Positions 57,175-64,000 of a stretch of 64,000 nucleotides of DNA are shown here, in pieces (position 1 is the stretch's first letter; the number at the start of each line of letters is the position of its first letter). A program made the translations under genes and the position numbers. Source of the stretch: Nocardia rosealba (GTDB lineage Bacteria > Actinomycetota > Actinomycetes > Mycobacteriales > Mycobacteriaceae); NCBI RefSeq assembly GCF_020216065.1, contig NZ_JAIWNA010000004.1, forward strand, positions 124,001 through 188,000, in the 5' to 3' direction. The notes beneath the pieces were generated by a model. The model was not told where the DNA came from, did no database searches, and worked only from the letters and a program-made list of their open reading frames with translations.

Positions 57175-59652
57175 TTACGTCACAGTGGGGACCGACGCCT
57201 CCGGCCAGACCCAGTTCGCGACGGCCGGTATATCCTCGCCGTGCTCCCTGGTCCAGCTGCGCGCGGCGAGCCGGGCGTCGACCATCTCCTGGCGCAGACC
57301 CGCCGCCCGCGTGCGCAGGCCGGGCACCCGGTCGATCACGTCGAGCACCAGGTGGAAGCGGTCGAGGTCGTTGAGCATCACCATGTCGAACGGGGTGGTC
57401 GTCGTGCCCTTCTCCTTGTATCCGCGCACGTGCAGGCCCGCGTGATTGCGCCTGCGATAGGTGAGCCGGTGCACCAGCCACGGGTAGCCGTGGAAGGCGA
57501 AGATCACCGGCCGGTCGGTGGTGAACAGGGTGTCGAAATGGGCGTCGGACAGCCCGTGCGGATGTTCCTCGGCCGGCAGCAGCCGCATCAGGTCGACCAC
57601 ATTGACCACGCGCACCCGCAGGTCGGGCAGGCGGTCGCGCAGGATCGCGGCGGCGGCGAGCGTCTCCAGCGTGGGGACGTCGCCCGCGCAGGCAAGCACC
57701 ACATCGGGGGTGGTGCCCTGGTCGTCGTTGTGCCCGGCCCACTCCCAGATGCCGACCCCGCGCGCACAGTGCACGGCGGCCTCCGGCGCCGAAAGCCAGT
57801 CCGGCCCTGGCTGTTTGCCCGCGACCACCACGTTCGCGTAGTGCAGCGAACGCAGGCAGTGGTCGTAGGTGGACAGCAGGGTGTTGGCATCGGGCGGCAG
57901 ATACACCCGGACGATCTCGGGGCTCTTGTTCACCACCACATCGAGGAAACCCGGGTCCTGATGGGTGAAGCCGTTGTGGTCTTGACGCCACACATGCGAA
58001 CTCAGCAGGTAGTTCAGGCTCGGGATGCGGCGTCGCCAGGGCACCGCGAGGCTGGCGTCGAGCCACTTGGCGTGCTGGTTGAACATGGCGTCGACGATGT
58101 GGATGAAGGCCTCGTAACAGGTGAACACGCCGTGGCGGCCGGTGAGCAGATAGCCCTCGAGCAAGCCCTGGCACATGTGTTCGGACAGCACTTCGACCGT
58201 GCGCCCGGTCGGTGACAACGCCACATCCCAGCGCCCGACCTCGGCCTGCCAGTCGCGGCCGGTCACCTCGAGGATGTCCTGCAAGCGGTTGCTGGCGAGT
58301 TCGTCGGGGGCGAAGGTCAGGAAGTTGTGCGGGTTGCGAGCGGTGACGTCACGCAGCCAGCCGCCGAGCACCCGGGTCGGTTCGTGCCTGCTCGCCCCCG
58401 GCTGCTCCACGGGCACGCCGTATTCGCGCCAGTCGGGTAGGTCGAGATCGCGGACCAGCAGCCCACCGTTGGCCACCGGATTGAGGCTCATCGGCCGATC
58501 GGGAATCCGGTCGAGCAGGGCGGGCACCGGCCTGCCCGCTTCGTCGAAGAGTTCCTCGGGCCGATACGACCGCAACCACTCCTCGAGCACCCGCCGGTGC
58601 TCCGGGTCGGTGCGCGCCGCGGGCAACGGGACCTGATGGGCGCGGAAGGTGCCCTCGACCCGCTCGCCGTCGACCACCGGGGGACAGGTCCAGCCCTTCG
58701 GCGTGTGCAGCACGATCATCGGCCAGCGCGGGCGGGTGGTGTCGCCGTCCTCGCGCGCGGCCCGCTGGAACCCGGCGATCCGGTCGAGGCAGGCGTCCAT
58801 GGCGGCGGCCATCTTCTGATGCACTCGCGACGGATCGTTGCCCGACACGATCAGCGGTTCGTAGCCGTACCCACGCAGCAGTTCGATGAGCTCCTCGCGG
58901 GGGATGCGGGCGAGGATCGTCGGATTGGCGATCTTGTACTCGTTGAGCGCCAGGATCGGCACCACCGCGCCGTCGCGGGCCGCGTTGAGGAATTTGTTCG
59001 CGTGCCAGCTGCCCGCGAGCGGGCCGGTCTCGGCCTCGCCGTCACCGATCACGCAGAACACCGTGAGATCGGGGTTGTCCAACGCGGCGCCGTAGGCGTG
59101 CAGCAGCGAATAGCCGAGCTCACCGCCCTCGTGGAACGAACCGGGGGTCTCGGGGGCGCAATGGCTCGGGACGCCGCCGGGAAACGAGAACTGATGGAAC
59201 AAGCGGCGCATACCGTCGGCGTCGCGGGGGATGTCGCGGTAGAGCTCGGCGTAGGCGCCCTCGAGCCAGGCGCAGGCGTTGGGGCCGGGTCCGCCGTGGC
59301 CGGGGCCCGCGACGAAGACTGCGTTCAGGTCGCGTGCGCGGATCACCCGGTTCGCGTGCGCCCACACCAGGTTCAGGCCGGGCACCGTGCCGAAATGGCC
59401 GAGCAGGCGCGGCTTGATGTCGGTGGAACGCAGCGGCTCGCGCAGCAACGGGTTGCGCATCAGATAGATCTGGCCGACCGCGAGATAGTTCGCGGCCCGC
59501 CACCACGTGTCGACCGCGATCAATTCCTCGCCGGTCAGCGGACCTGGGGTCGCGGTGAGTGAATAGGGTTGAGGGGCAATGGATTCGCCTTCGCCTCCGC
59601 CGCCCACGTTGTCGGCGGCGGTATCGCCCTCGCTGTTGCTGAGCCGGGTCAT
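57175..59652 (-). CDS. xfp: phosphoketolase (xylulose-5-P/fructose-6-P)
   Basis: 825 residues from ATG 59652 behind GAGGAGAG. It has the phosphoketolase landmarks: LLGHFGTVPGLNLVWAHANR, FVAGPGHGGPGPNACAWLEGAYAELY, HEGGELGYSLLHAYGAALDNP, the TPP-binding GDGEAETGPLAGSWHANKF and LSSHVWRQDHNGFTHQDPGF. It cleaves xylulose 5-phosphate or fructose 6-phosphate to acetyl phosphate, a carbon-saving bypass. It is divergent from an FKBP lipoprotein gene. The phosphatase gene follows after 33 bp. Confidence 0.95.
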   Translation of the reverse strand: MTRLSNSEGDTAADNVGGGGEGESIAPQPYSLTATPGPLTGEELIAVDTWWRAANYLAVGQIYLMRNPLLREPLRSTDIKPRLLGHFGTVPGLNLVWAHANRVIRARDLNAVFVAGPGHGGPGPNACAWLEGAYAELYRDIPRDADGMRRLFHQFSFPGGVPSHCAPETPGSFHEGGELGYSLLHAYGAALDNPDLTVFCVIGDGEAETGPLAGSWHANKFLNAARDGAVVPILALNEYKIANPTILARIPREELIELLRGYGYEPLIVSGNDPSRVHQKMAAAMDACLDRIAGFQRAAREDGDTTRPRWPMIVLHTPKGWTCPPVVDGERVEGTFRAHQVPLPAARTDPEHRRVLEEWLRSYRPEELFDEAGRPVPALLDRIPDRPMSLNPVANGGLLVRDLDLPDWREYGVPVEQPGASRHEPTRVLGGWLRDVTARNPHNFLTFAPDELASNRLQDILEVTGRDWQAEVGRWDVALSPTGRTVEVLSEHMCQGLLEGYLLTGRHGVFTCYEAFIHIVDAMFNQHAKWLDASLAVPWRRRIPSLNYLLSSHVWRQDHNGFTHQDPGFLDVVVNKSPEIVRVYLPPDANTLLSTYDHCLRSLHYANVVVAGKQPGPDWLSAPEAAVHCARGVGIWEWAGHNDDQGTTPDVVLACAGDVPTLETLAAAAILRDRLPDLRVRVVNVVDLMRLLPAEEHPHGLSDAHFDTLFTTDRPVIFAFHGYPWLVHRLTYRRRNHAGLHVRGYKEKGTTTTPFDMVMLNDLDRFHLVLDVIDRVPGLRTRAAGLRQEMVDARLAARSWTREHGEDIPAVANWVWPEASVPTVT

Positions 59653-59813
59653 CGCTGACTCTCCTCGCACTCGCCTGAGCTGCGGCGTCGCCCGCCGCCG
59701 GACTGGTCGGCGCGCCGGAGGACACCCGGCGGCGCCGGTGGAGAAACGCAGTGCCGAGCCTACCGTCGTGCCGGTTCGCGCCGTCGGATCCGCGCTCCAC
59801 TACTGTGCGGGCC

Positions 59814-60335
59814 ATGGTTTCTCTCCCCAGGATCATCGGGACCGGACTGGTCGCCCTCGCCGCCCTCGCGAGCGCGGCGTGCGGGTCCGACAGCGGAACG
59901 GCCGAATCCAAGGCGGCTCCCACCCGCGAATGCATCGCCGAGGACATCAAGGTGGCCGGTGGCTTCGGTGACCCGCCGGAGATCACCATCCCCGACGACT
60001 GCACCCCGCCCAAGTCGCTGCTCGTCAAGGACCTGGTGCCCGGCACCGGACCCGGCGCGGTGGCCATGCAGCCGCTCACCATGAACTACGCGCTGGTCAC
60101 CTGGTCGGACAAGCAGACCCTCGACAGCTCGTTCAAGCGCGGTGCGCCCTTCGACCTGACGCTCGGTGCGGGCCAGGTCATCGAGGGCTGGGACAAGGGC
60201 CTGCTCGGCGTGCAGCAGGGTGCGCGCAGGCTGCTCATCGTGCCGCCGGATCTCGGCTACGGCGAGGGCGGCAACGGGGTCGCACCAAACGAGACACTGG
60301 TCTTCGTCACCGACGCGGTGCAGGTCGGCAGCTAG
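59814..60335 (+). CDS. FKBP-type peptidyl-prolyl isomerase lipoprotein
   Basis: 173 residues; ATG 59814 lies 7 nt after TACTGT (leaderless). A lipoprotein signal with lipobox ASAAC (Cys at about residue 23) anchors it outside the membrane. The FKBP domain (about residues 65-172) has the binding-pocket motifs LVTWSDKQTLDSSFKRGAPFDLTLGAGQVIEGWDKGLLGVQQGARRLLIVPPDLGYG. It helps fold exported proteins, complementing the cytoplasmic trigger factor encoded next. It lies 142 bp upstream of tig in the same direction. Confidence 0.92.
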   Translation: MVSLPRIIGTGLVALAALASAACGSDSGTAESKAAPTRECIAEDIKVAGGFGDPPEITIPDDCTPPKSLLVKDLVPGTGPGAVAMQPLTMNYALVTWSDKQTLDSSFKRGAPFDLTLGAGQVIEGWDKGLLGVQQGARRLLIVPPDLGYGEGGNGVAPNETLVFVTDAVQVGS

Positions 60336-60477
60336 CCGCCACCGCAACCAACCGCCGATTGCACGACCGCGCCTGCGGTCAACTACCCTGGTCGGGATGC
60401 GTGCGTCCGCACCGACTCAGGGCGCGACGCCCCATGCGGGGGCCACCACCATGAACTACGAACCAAGGAGCATGTCC

Positions 60478-61842
60478 GTGAAGAGCACCGTCGAGCAGCT
60501 GAGCCCGACCCGGGTCCGGATCAACGTCGAGGTGCCCTTCGAGGAGCTGAAGCCCGACTTCGACAAGGCGTACAAGGCGCTGGCCCAGCAGGTGAAGATC
60601 CCCGGCTTCCGTCCCGGCAAGGCCCCGGCCAAGCTGATCGAGACCCGCGTCGGCCGTGGCGCCGTGCTCGAGCAGGTCGTCAACGACGCGCTGCCGAACA
60701 AGTACGCCGAGGCCGTGCAGGCCGGCGAGGTGAAGGTCATCGGCCAGCCCGAGATCGAGATCACCAAGATCGAGGACGGCGACGAGCTGGCCTTCACCGC
60801 CGAGGTCGACGTTCGCCCGGAGATCGCCCTGCCCGACTACTCGGGCATCGAGGTCACCGTCGATTCCTTCACCATCGGCGACGAGGACATCGAGCAGCAG
60901 CTCACCTCGCTGCGTCAGCGCTTCGGCACCCTGACCGGTGTCGAGCGGGCCGTGCAGGACGGCGACTTCGTCTCGATCGACCTGTCGGCCACCGTCGACG
61001 GCGAGGACGTGCCCGAGGCCGCGACCACCGGCCTGTCGCACGAGGTCGGTTCGGGTCAGCTCATCGAGGGCCTCGACGAGGCCGTCATCGGTCTGAAGGC
61101 CGGCGAGTCCGCCGAGTTCACCTCCACCCTGGTCGCCGGCGAGCACGCCGGTAAGGAAGCCGTGATCACCGTGACCGTGCAGTCGGTCAAGGAGCGCGAG
61201 CTGCCCGAGGCCGACGACGAATTCGCCCAGCTGGCCAGCGAATTCGACACCATCGACGAGCTCAAGGAAGACCTGAAGGGCCGCGTCGAGCGCACCAAGA
61301 AGATCGAGCAGGCCGGTCAGATCCGCGACAAGGTTCTCGACACCCTGCTCGAGACCGTCGAGGTGCCGCTGCCCGAGGCCGTCGTCAAGGCCGAGGTCGA
61401 CGCGGTGCTGCACGACGCCGTGCACGGCTTCGACCACGACGAGGCCAAGCTGGCCGAGGCGCTCGAGGCGCAGGGCTCCTCCCGCGAGGAGTTCGACAAG
61501 GACACCAAGGAAGCCGCCGAGAAGTCGGTGAAGACCCAGCTGCTGCTGGATGCCATCGCCGAGGCCGAGGGCACCCAGGTGGGCCAGCAGGAGCTCACCG
61601 AGCGCATCCTGTTCCAGGCCCAGCGCTACGGCATGTCGCCGGAGCAGTTCATCCAGCAGGTGCAGCAGGCCGGTCAGCTCGGCGCGGTCTTCGCCGACGT
61701 GCGCCGCGGCAAGGCGCTGGCCGGAGTTGTCGGTCAGGTGAAGGTCACCGACACCGACGGCAACGAGGTCGACACCACCGAAATGTTCGGTGACCCTGCG
61801 GAATCCGCCGAGACCGAGCAGGGCGAAGCCGCTGCTGAGTAA
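60478..61842 (+). CDS. tig: trigger factor
   Basis: 454 residues from GTG 60478, decided by AAGGAG (60465-60470) at 7-nt spacing; ATG 60472 is too close to it. The ribosome-binding tail VKSTVEQLSPTRVRINVEVPFEELKPDFDKAYKALAQQVKIPGFRPGKAP has the GFRPGK loop. The FKBP-like domain starts near residue 160 (VQDGDFVSIDLSATVDGEDV), and a long helical arm follows to the acidic end DPAESAETEQGEAAAE. It chaperones nascent chains at the ribosome exit. It precedes clpP1-clpP2-clpX as in most bacteria. Confidence 0.96.
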   Translation: MKSTVEQLSPTRVRINVEVPFEELKPDFDKAYKALAQQVKIPGFRPGKAPAKLIETRVGRGAVLEQVVNDALPNKYAEAVQAGEVKVIGQPEIEITKIEDGDELAFTAEVDVRPEIALPDYSGIEVTVDSFTIGDEDIEQQLTSLRQRFGTLTGVERAVQDGDFVSIDLSATVDGEDVPEAATTGLSHEVGSGQLIEGLDEAVIGLKAGESAEFTSTLVAGEHAGKEAVITVTVQSVKERELPEADDEFAQLASEFDTIDELKEDLKGRVERTKKIEQAGQIRDKVLDTLLETVEVPLPEAVVKAEVDAVLHDAVHGFDHDEAKLAEALEAQGSSREEFDKDTKEAAEKSVKTQLLLDAIAEAEGTQVGQQELTERILFQAQRYGMSPEQFIQQVQQAGQLGAVFADVRRGKALAGVVGQVKVTDTDGNEVDTTEMFGDPAESAETEQGEAAAE

Positions 61843-61880
61843 GTTCGCGCCGCGTGATTTGATTGCGCTGTGAGCGAAGA

Positions 61881-61910
61881 AGGGCGGTACCGGGAGTTCG
61901 GTGCCGCCCT
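61881..61910 (+). terminator. terminator after tig
   Basis: An 11-bp stem with one wobble (AGGGCGGTACC, 61881-61891; GGTGCCGCCCT, 61900-61910) and an 8-nt loop is followed by GTTTCGTTAGTGTTT. It separates tig from the clpP1-clpP2 operon. Confidence 0.7.
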
Positions 61911-61982
61911 GTTTCGTTAGTGTTTGAGACGACGACGAACCGTAGGCCGTTTGCAATCGGTGAGAAGAGAAGGCAGGTATCC

Positions 61983-62582
61983 GTGACAATCAACCAGGCA
62001 GGGGTCATGACAGCCGCTACTGCTGGTCTCAACCTCAGTGATTCCGTGTACGAACGGCTGCTGCGCGAGCGCATCATCTTCCTGGGCACCCAGGTCGACG
62101 ACGAGATCGCCAACAAGATCTGCGCGCAGATCCTGCTGCTCTCGGCCGAGGACGCGACCAAGGACATCTCCCTCTACATCAACTCCCCGGGTGGTTCGGT
62201 CACCGCGGGCATGGCGATCTACGACACCATGCAGTTCGCCGAGTGCGACATCAGGACCGTCGCGATGGGTCTGGCCGCGTCGATGGGTCAGTTCCTGCTC
62301 ACCGCGGGAACCAAGGGCAAGCGTTTCGCGCTGCCGCACACCCGGATCATGATGCACCAGCCGTCGGCGGGCATCGGTGGTTCGGCCGCCGACATCGCGA
62401 TCATGGCCGAGCAGTTCGCGCACACCAAGCGCGAGCTCAACGAGCTGCAGGCGCTGCACACCGGCAAATCGGTCGAGCAGGTGACCGAGGACGCGGACCG
62501 CGACCGCTGGTTCACGGCGAAGGAAGCCCTCGAATACGGCTTCATCGACCACGTGGTCAGCCACGCGAACCAGACGAAGTAA
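61983..62582 (+). CDS. clpP1: ClpP1 ATP-dependent protease proteolytic subunit
   Basis: 199 residues from GTG 61983 (ATG 62007 is an equally good in-frame choice). Triad: Ser100 in GLAASMGQF, His125 in IMMHQPSAG, Asp174 in ADRDRWF. YINSPGGSVTAGMAIYDTM and ALEYGFIDHVV are standard. In actinobacteria ClpP1 and ClpP2 form a mixed tetradecamer that is essential in mycobacteria, fed by ClpX or ClpC1. clpP2 follows after 45 bp. ClpP is made with a propeptide that is removed on assembly. Confidence 0.96.
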   Translation: MTINQAGVMTAATAGLNLSDSVYERLLRERIIFLGTQVDDEIANKICAQILLLSAEDATKDISLYINSPGGSVTAGMAIYDTMQFAECDIRTVAMGLAASMGQFLLTAGTKGKRFALPHTRIMMHQPSAGIGGSAADIAIMAEQFAHTKRELNELQALHTGKSVEQVTEDADRDRWFTAKEALEYGFIDHVVSHANQTK

Positions 62583-62627
62583 CCGCCGCCGCGCCCCGAC
62601 ACACTCGACTCGACCCTGGAGACAACC

Positions 62628-63293
62628 ATGGCCAATCTGATCGACCCGCGCGCAGGCCTCGGTGGCGCTGCTGCCGCCAACCCGCAGTCGCGCTACATCC
62701 TGCCTCAGTTCACCGAGCAGACCTCGTTCGGCGTCAAGACCTCCGACCCGTACAACAAGCTGTTCGAGGAGCGCATCATCTTCCTGGGCAACCAGGTCGA
62801 CGATGTCTCGGCCAACGACATCATGGCCCAGCTGCTGGTGCTGGAGTCGCAGGATCCCGACCGTGACATCACCATGTACATCAACTCGCCCGGTGGCTCG
62901 TTCACCGCGCTGATGGCGATCTACGACACCATGCAGTACGTGCGCCCCGACGTGGTGACGGTGTGCCTCGGCCAGGCGGCCTCGGCCGCCGCCGTGCTGC
63001 TGGCCGCCGGTGCCCCCGGCAAGCGGGCCGCGCTGCCCAACGCGCGCATCCTGATCCACCAGCCGTCCTCGGGCGGCGTGCAGGGTCAGGTGTCCGACCT
63101 CGAGATCGCCGCCGCCGAGATCGAGCGGATGCGGCGTCTCATGGAGGTCACGATTTCGCGGCACACCGGCAAGTCCGAGGAGCAGGTCCGCAAGGACACC
63201 GACCGCGACAAGATCCTGACCGCCGAGGAAGCCAAGGAATACGGCATCGTCGACCAGGTCTTCGACTACCGCAAGCTCAGCGGACAGAAGTGA
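62628..63293 (+). CDS. clpP2: ClpP2 ATP-dependent protease proteolytic subunit
   Basis: 221 residues; ATG 62628. An N-terminal propeptide of about 20-25 residues (MANLIDPRAGLGGAAAANPQS) precedes RYILPQFTEQT. Triad: Ser119 in GQAASAAAVLL, His144 in LIHQPSSGG, Asp194 in DRDKILT. It pairs with ClpP1 as the ring that docks the ATPases. The stop is followed within 6 bp by a strong terminator. Unlike the accessory pair at 38-39 kb, both subunits of this pair keep the full triad. Confidence 0.96.
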   Translation: MANLIDPRAGLGGAAAANPQSRYILPQFTEQTSFGVKTSDPYNKLFEERIIFLGNQVDDVSANDIMAQLLVLESQDPDRDITMYINSPGGSFTALMAIYDTMQYVRPDVVTVCLGQAASAAAVLLAAGAPGKRAALPNARILIHQPSSGGVQGQVSDLEIAAAEIERMRRLMEVTISRHTGKSEEQVRKDTDRDKILTAEEAKEYGIVDQVFDYRKLSGQK

Positions 63294-63298
63294 CACGC

Positions 63299-63334
63299 CC
63301 GGGTCCGTCGTCTGCTACCCGGCGGCGGACCCGG
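63299..63334 (+). terminator. intrinsic terminator of clpP1-clpP2
   Basis: A 12-bp stem with one wobble (63299-63310 and 63323-63334) and a 12-nt loop is followed by TTTTCT (63335-63340). It ends the clpP1-clpP2 transcript and implies a separate promoter for clpX. Confidence 0.8.
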
Positions 63335-63505
63335 TTTTCTGCTACAACCCAACACATCGAACATGCGCGAGTTGTCGACCTGGCTCGCGCACAGCAGGTA
63401 CGGTCGACTCAGGGACCATTGCTCTGATTGTCGGCACCGAAACGTATTCCGGCCCAATCGGAGGACGAGGGTCGCACTCGGACATAGGAAGTAGGGACCT
63501 ACGAG

Positions 63506-64000
63506 ATGGCGCGCATCGGAGACGGCGGCGATCTGCTCAAGTGCTCGTTCTGCGGAAAGAGCCAGAAGCAGGTCAAGAAGCTCATTGCGGGCCCTGGGGT
63601 CTATATCTGCGACGAGTGCATCGATCTCTGCAACGAGATCATCGAGGAAGAGCTGGCCGAGTCGAGCGAGGTCAAGCTCGACGAGCTGCCCAAGCCCTCG
63701 GAGATCCGTGATTTCCTCGAGAACTACGTGATCGGCCAGGACACCGCCAAGCGGACCCTCGCCGTCGCGGTCTACAACCACTACAAGCGCATCCAGGCGG
63801 GCGACAAGGGTCGCGACAGCCGGGGTGAGGCCGTCGAGCTGATGAAGTCGAACATCCTGATGCTCGGCCCCACCGGTTGCGGCAAGACCTACCTCGCGCA
63901 GACGCTGGCCAAGATGCTGAACGTGCCGTTCGCCATCGCCGACGCCACCGCGCTCACCGAAGCCGGTTATGTCGGTGAGGACGTCGAGAACATCCTGCTC
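63506..64000 (+). CDS. clpX: ClpX ATPase subunit (N-terminal part, cut by window end)
   Basis: ATG 63506 opens a frame that runs off the window; 165 codons are visible. The zinc-binding domain CSFCGKSQKQVKKLIAGPGVYICDECIDLC (two CxxC pairs), YVIGQDTAKRTLAVAVYNHYKR, Walker A GPTGCGKTYLAQTLA, and ATALTEAGYVGEDVENILL identify ClpX. The AAA+ unfoldase delivers tagged substrates to ClpP. A 212-bp gap with an inverted repeat TGCGCGAG/CTCGCGCA (63364-63391) separates it from clpP2. Confidence 0.96.
   Translation, partial: MARIGDGGDLLKCSFCGKSQKQVKKLIAGPGVYICDECIDLCNEIIEEELAESSEVKLDELPKPSEIRDFLENYVIGQDTAKRTLAVAVYNHYKRIQAGDKGRDSRGEAVELMKSNILMLGPTGCGKTYLAQTLAKMLNVPFAIADATALTEAGYVGEDVENILL

Noticed and set aside
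61843..61983. GTTCGCGCCGCG near the tig stop as a ClgR box for clpP1
   Set aside because: Position 7 and the spacing do not fit GTTCGCY-N5-GCG, and it lies upstream of a terminator.

Overview
The window is high-GC actinobacterial DNA, most likely from a Nocardia or a close Corynebacteriales relative such as Rhodococcus. The evidence is strong GC bias at third codon positions, many GTG starts, a ~180-kDa NAD-glutamate dehydrogenase, a mycothiol-type CPWC oxidoreductase, a GlbO truncated haemoglobin, and a gene order that, as I recall it, follows Mycobacterium tuberculosis Rv2478c to Rv2457c in inverted orientation. The shared backbone is ssb paralog - ettA - gdh - thioesterase - Rv2474c-like, HNH - glbO - alpha-glucosidase - two small respiratory-supercomplex-type genes, pepN, DsbA-like, rpiB, nei/fpg, tRNA-Gly and tRNA-Pro, tig - clpP1 - clpP2 - clpX. 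It is interrupted by accessory blocks.

Region by region. 1-1.34 kb: two overlapping ABC-2 permeases (minus strand; one cut by the window edge). 1.6-9.4 kb: a divergent lipid/CoA catabolic locus. A PhaC-like alpha/beta hydrolase faces an operon of SCPx-type thiolase, SRPBCC protein, double-hotdog MaoC hydratase, SDR dehydrogenase and a fused two-domain acyl-CoA dehydrogenase, followed by a TetR gene. Together these supply every step of one beta-oxidation cycle, and matching 13-bp operators sit in the divergent promoter region. 9.5-10.4 kb: a small DUF732 lipoprotein and tRNA-Arg(TCT) with a terminator. 10.5-22.3 kb: CopD/CtaG copper-cytochrome oxidase assembly fusion, PLP dehydratase, SSB paralog, EttA, NAD-GDH, thioesterase and a conserved hypothetical. 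22.4-24.5 kb: azlCD branched-chain amino-acid exporter with a divergent XRE-cupin regulator, next to an 18-bp minisatellite. 24.5-28.4 kb: HNH protein, globin, GH13 glucosidase and two small genes resembling the CtaJ and PRSAF1 partners of the mycobacterial III2IV2 supercomplex.

28.4-40 kb is accessory: MFS transporter plus Asp-nucleophile hydrolase under a 30-bp palindrome, a lipoprotein lipase, a ClgR/PopR-like XRE regulator ending in Ala-Ala, DUF5713, an unrecognised zinc-ribbon protein, a TetR/patatin/Baeyer-Villiger monooxygenase/SDR group, and an extra ClpP pair. In that pair one subunit keeps its catalytic triad and the other has Ala in place of the catalytic Ser. 40-53 kb: aminopeptidase N, PurC, HxlR with an imine-reductase-like enzyme, a flavodoxin-fold reductase with AraC, NUDIX, a divergent MarR-MarR pair sharing a 28-bp inverted repeat, a ferredoxin-reductase-type flavoprotein, the CPWC protein, a 93-bp inverted repeat, an M48 protease, RpiB and a Nei/Fpg glycosylase. 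53-64 kb: GGDEF protein, tRNA-Gly and tRNA-Pro, SDR, a secreted protein, a Pnkp-type phosphatase beside phosphoketolase, an FKBP lipoprotein, trigger factor, ClpP1, ClpP2 and the start of ClpX.

Many genes here start 6-7 nt after a TANNNT-like -10 box with no Shine-Dalgarno sequence, which suggests leaderless transcripts. All start choices rest on ribosome-binding sites, -10 spacing and overlaps read by eye. Family names come from motif recognition, not from database searches.
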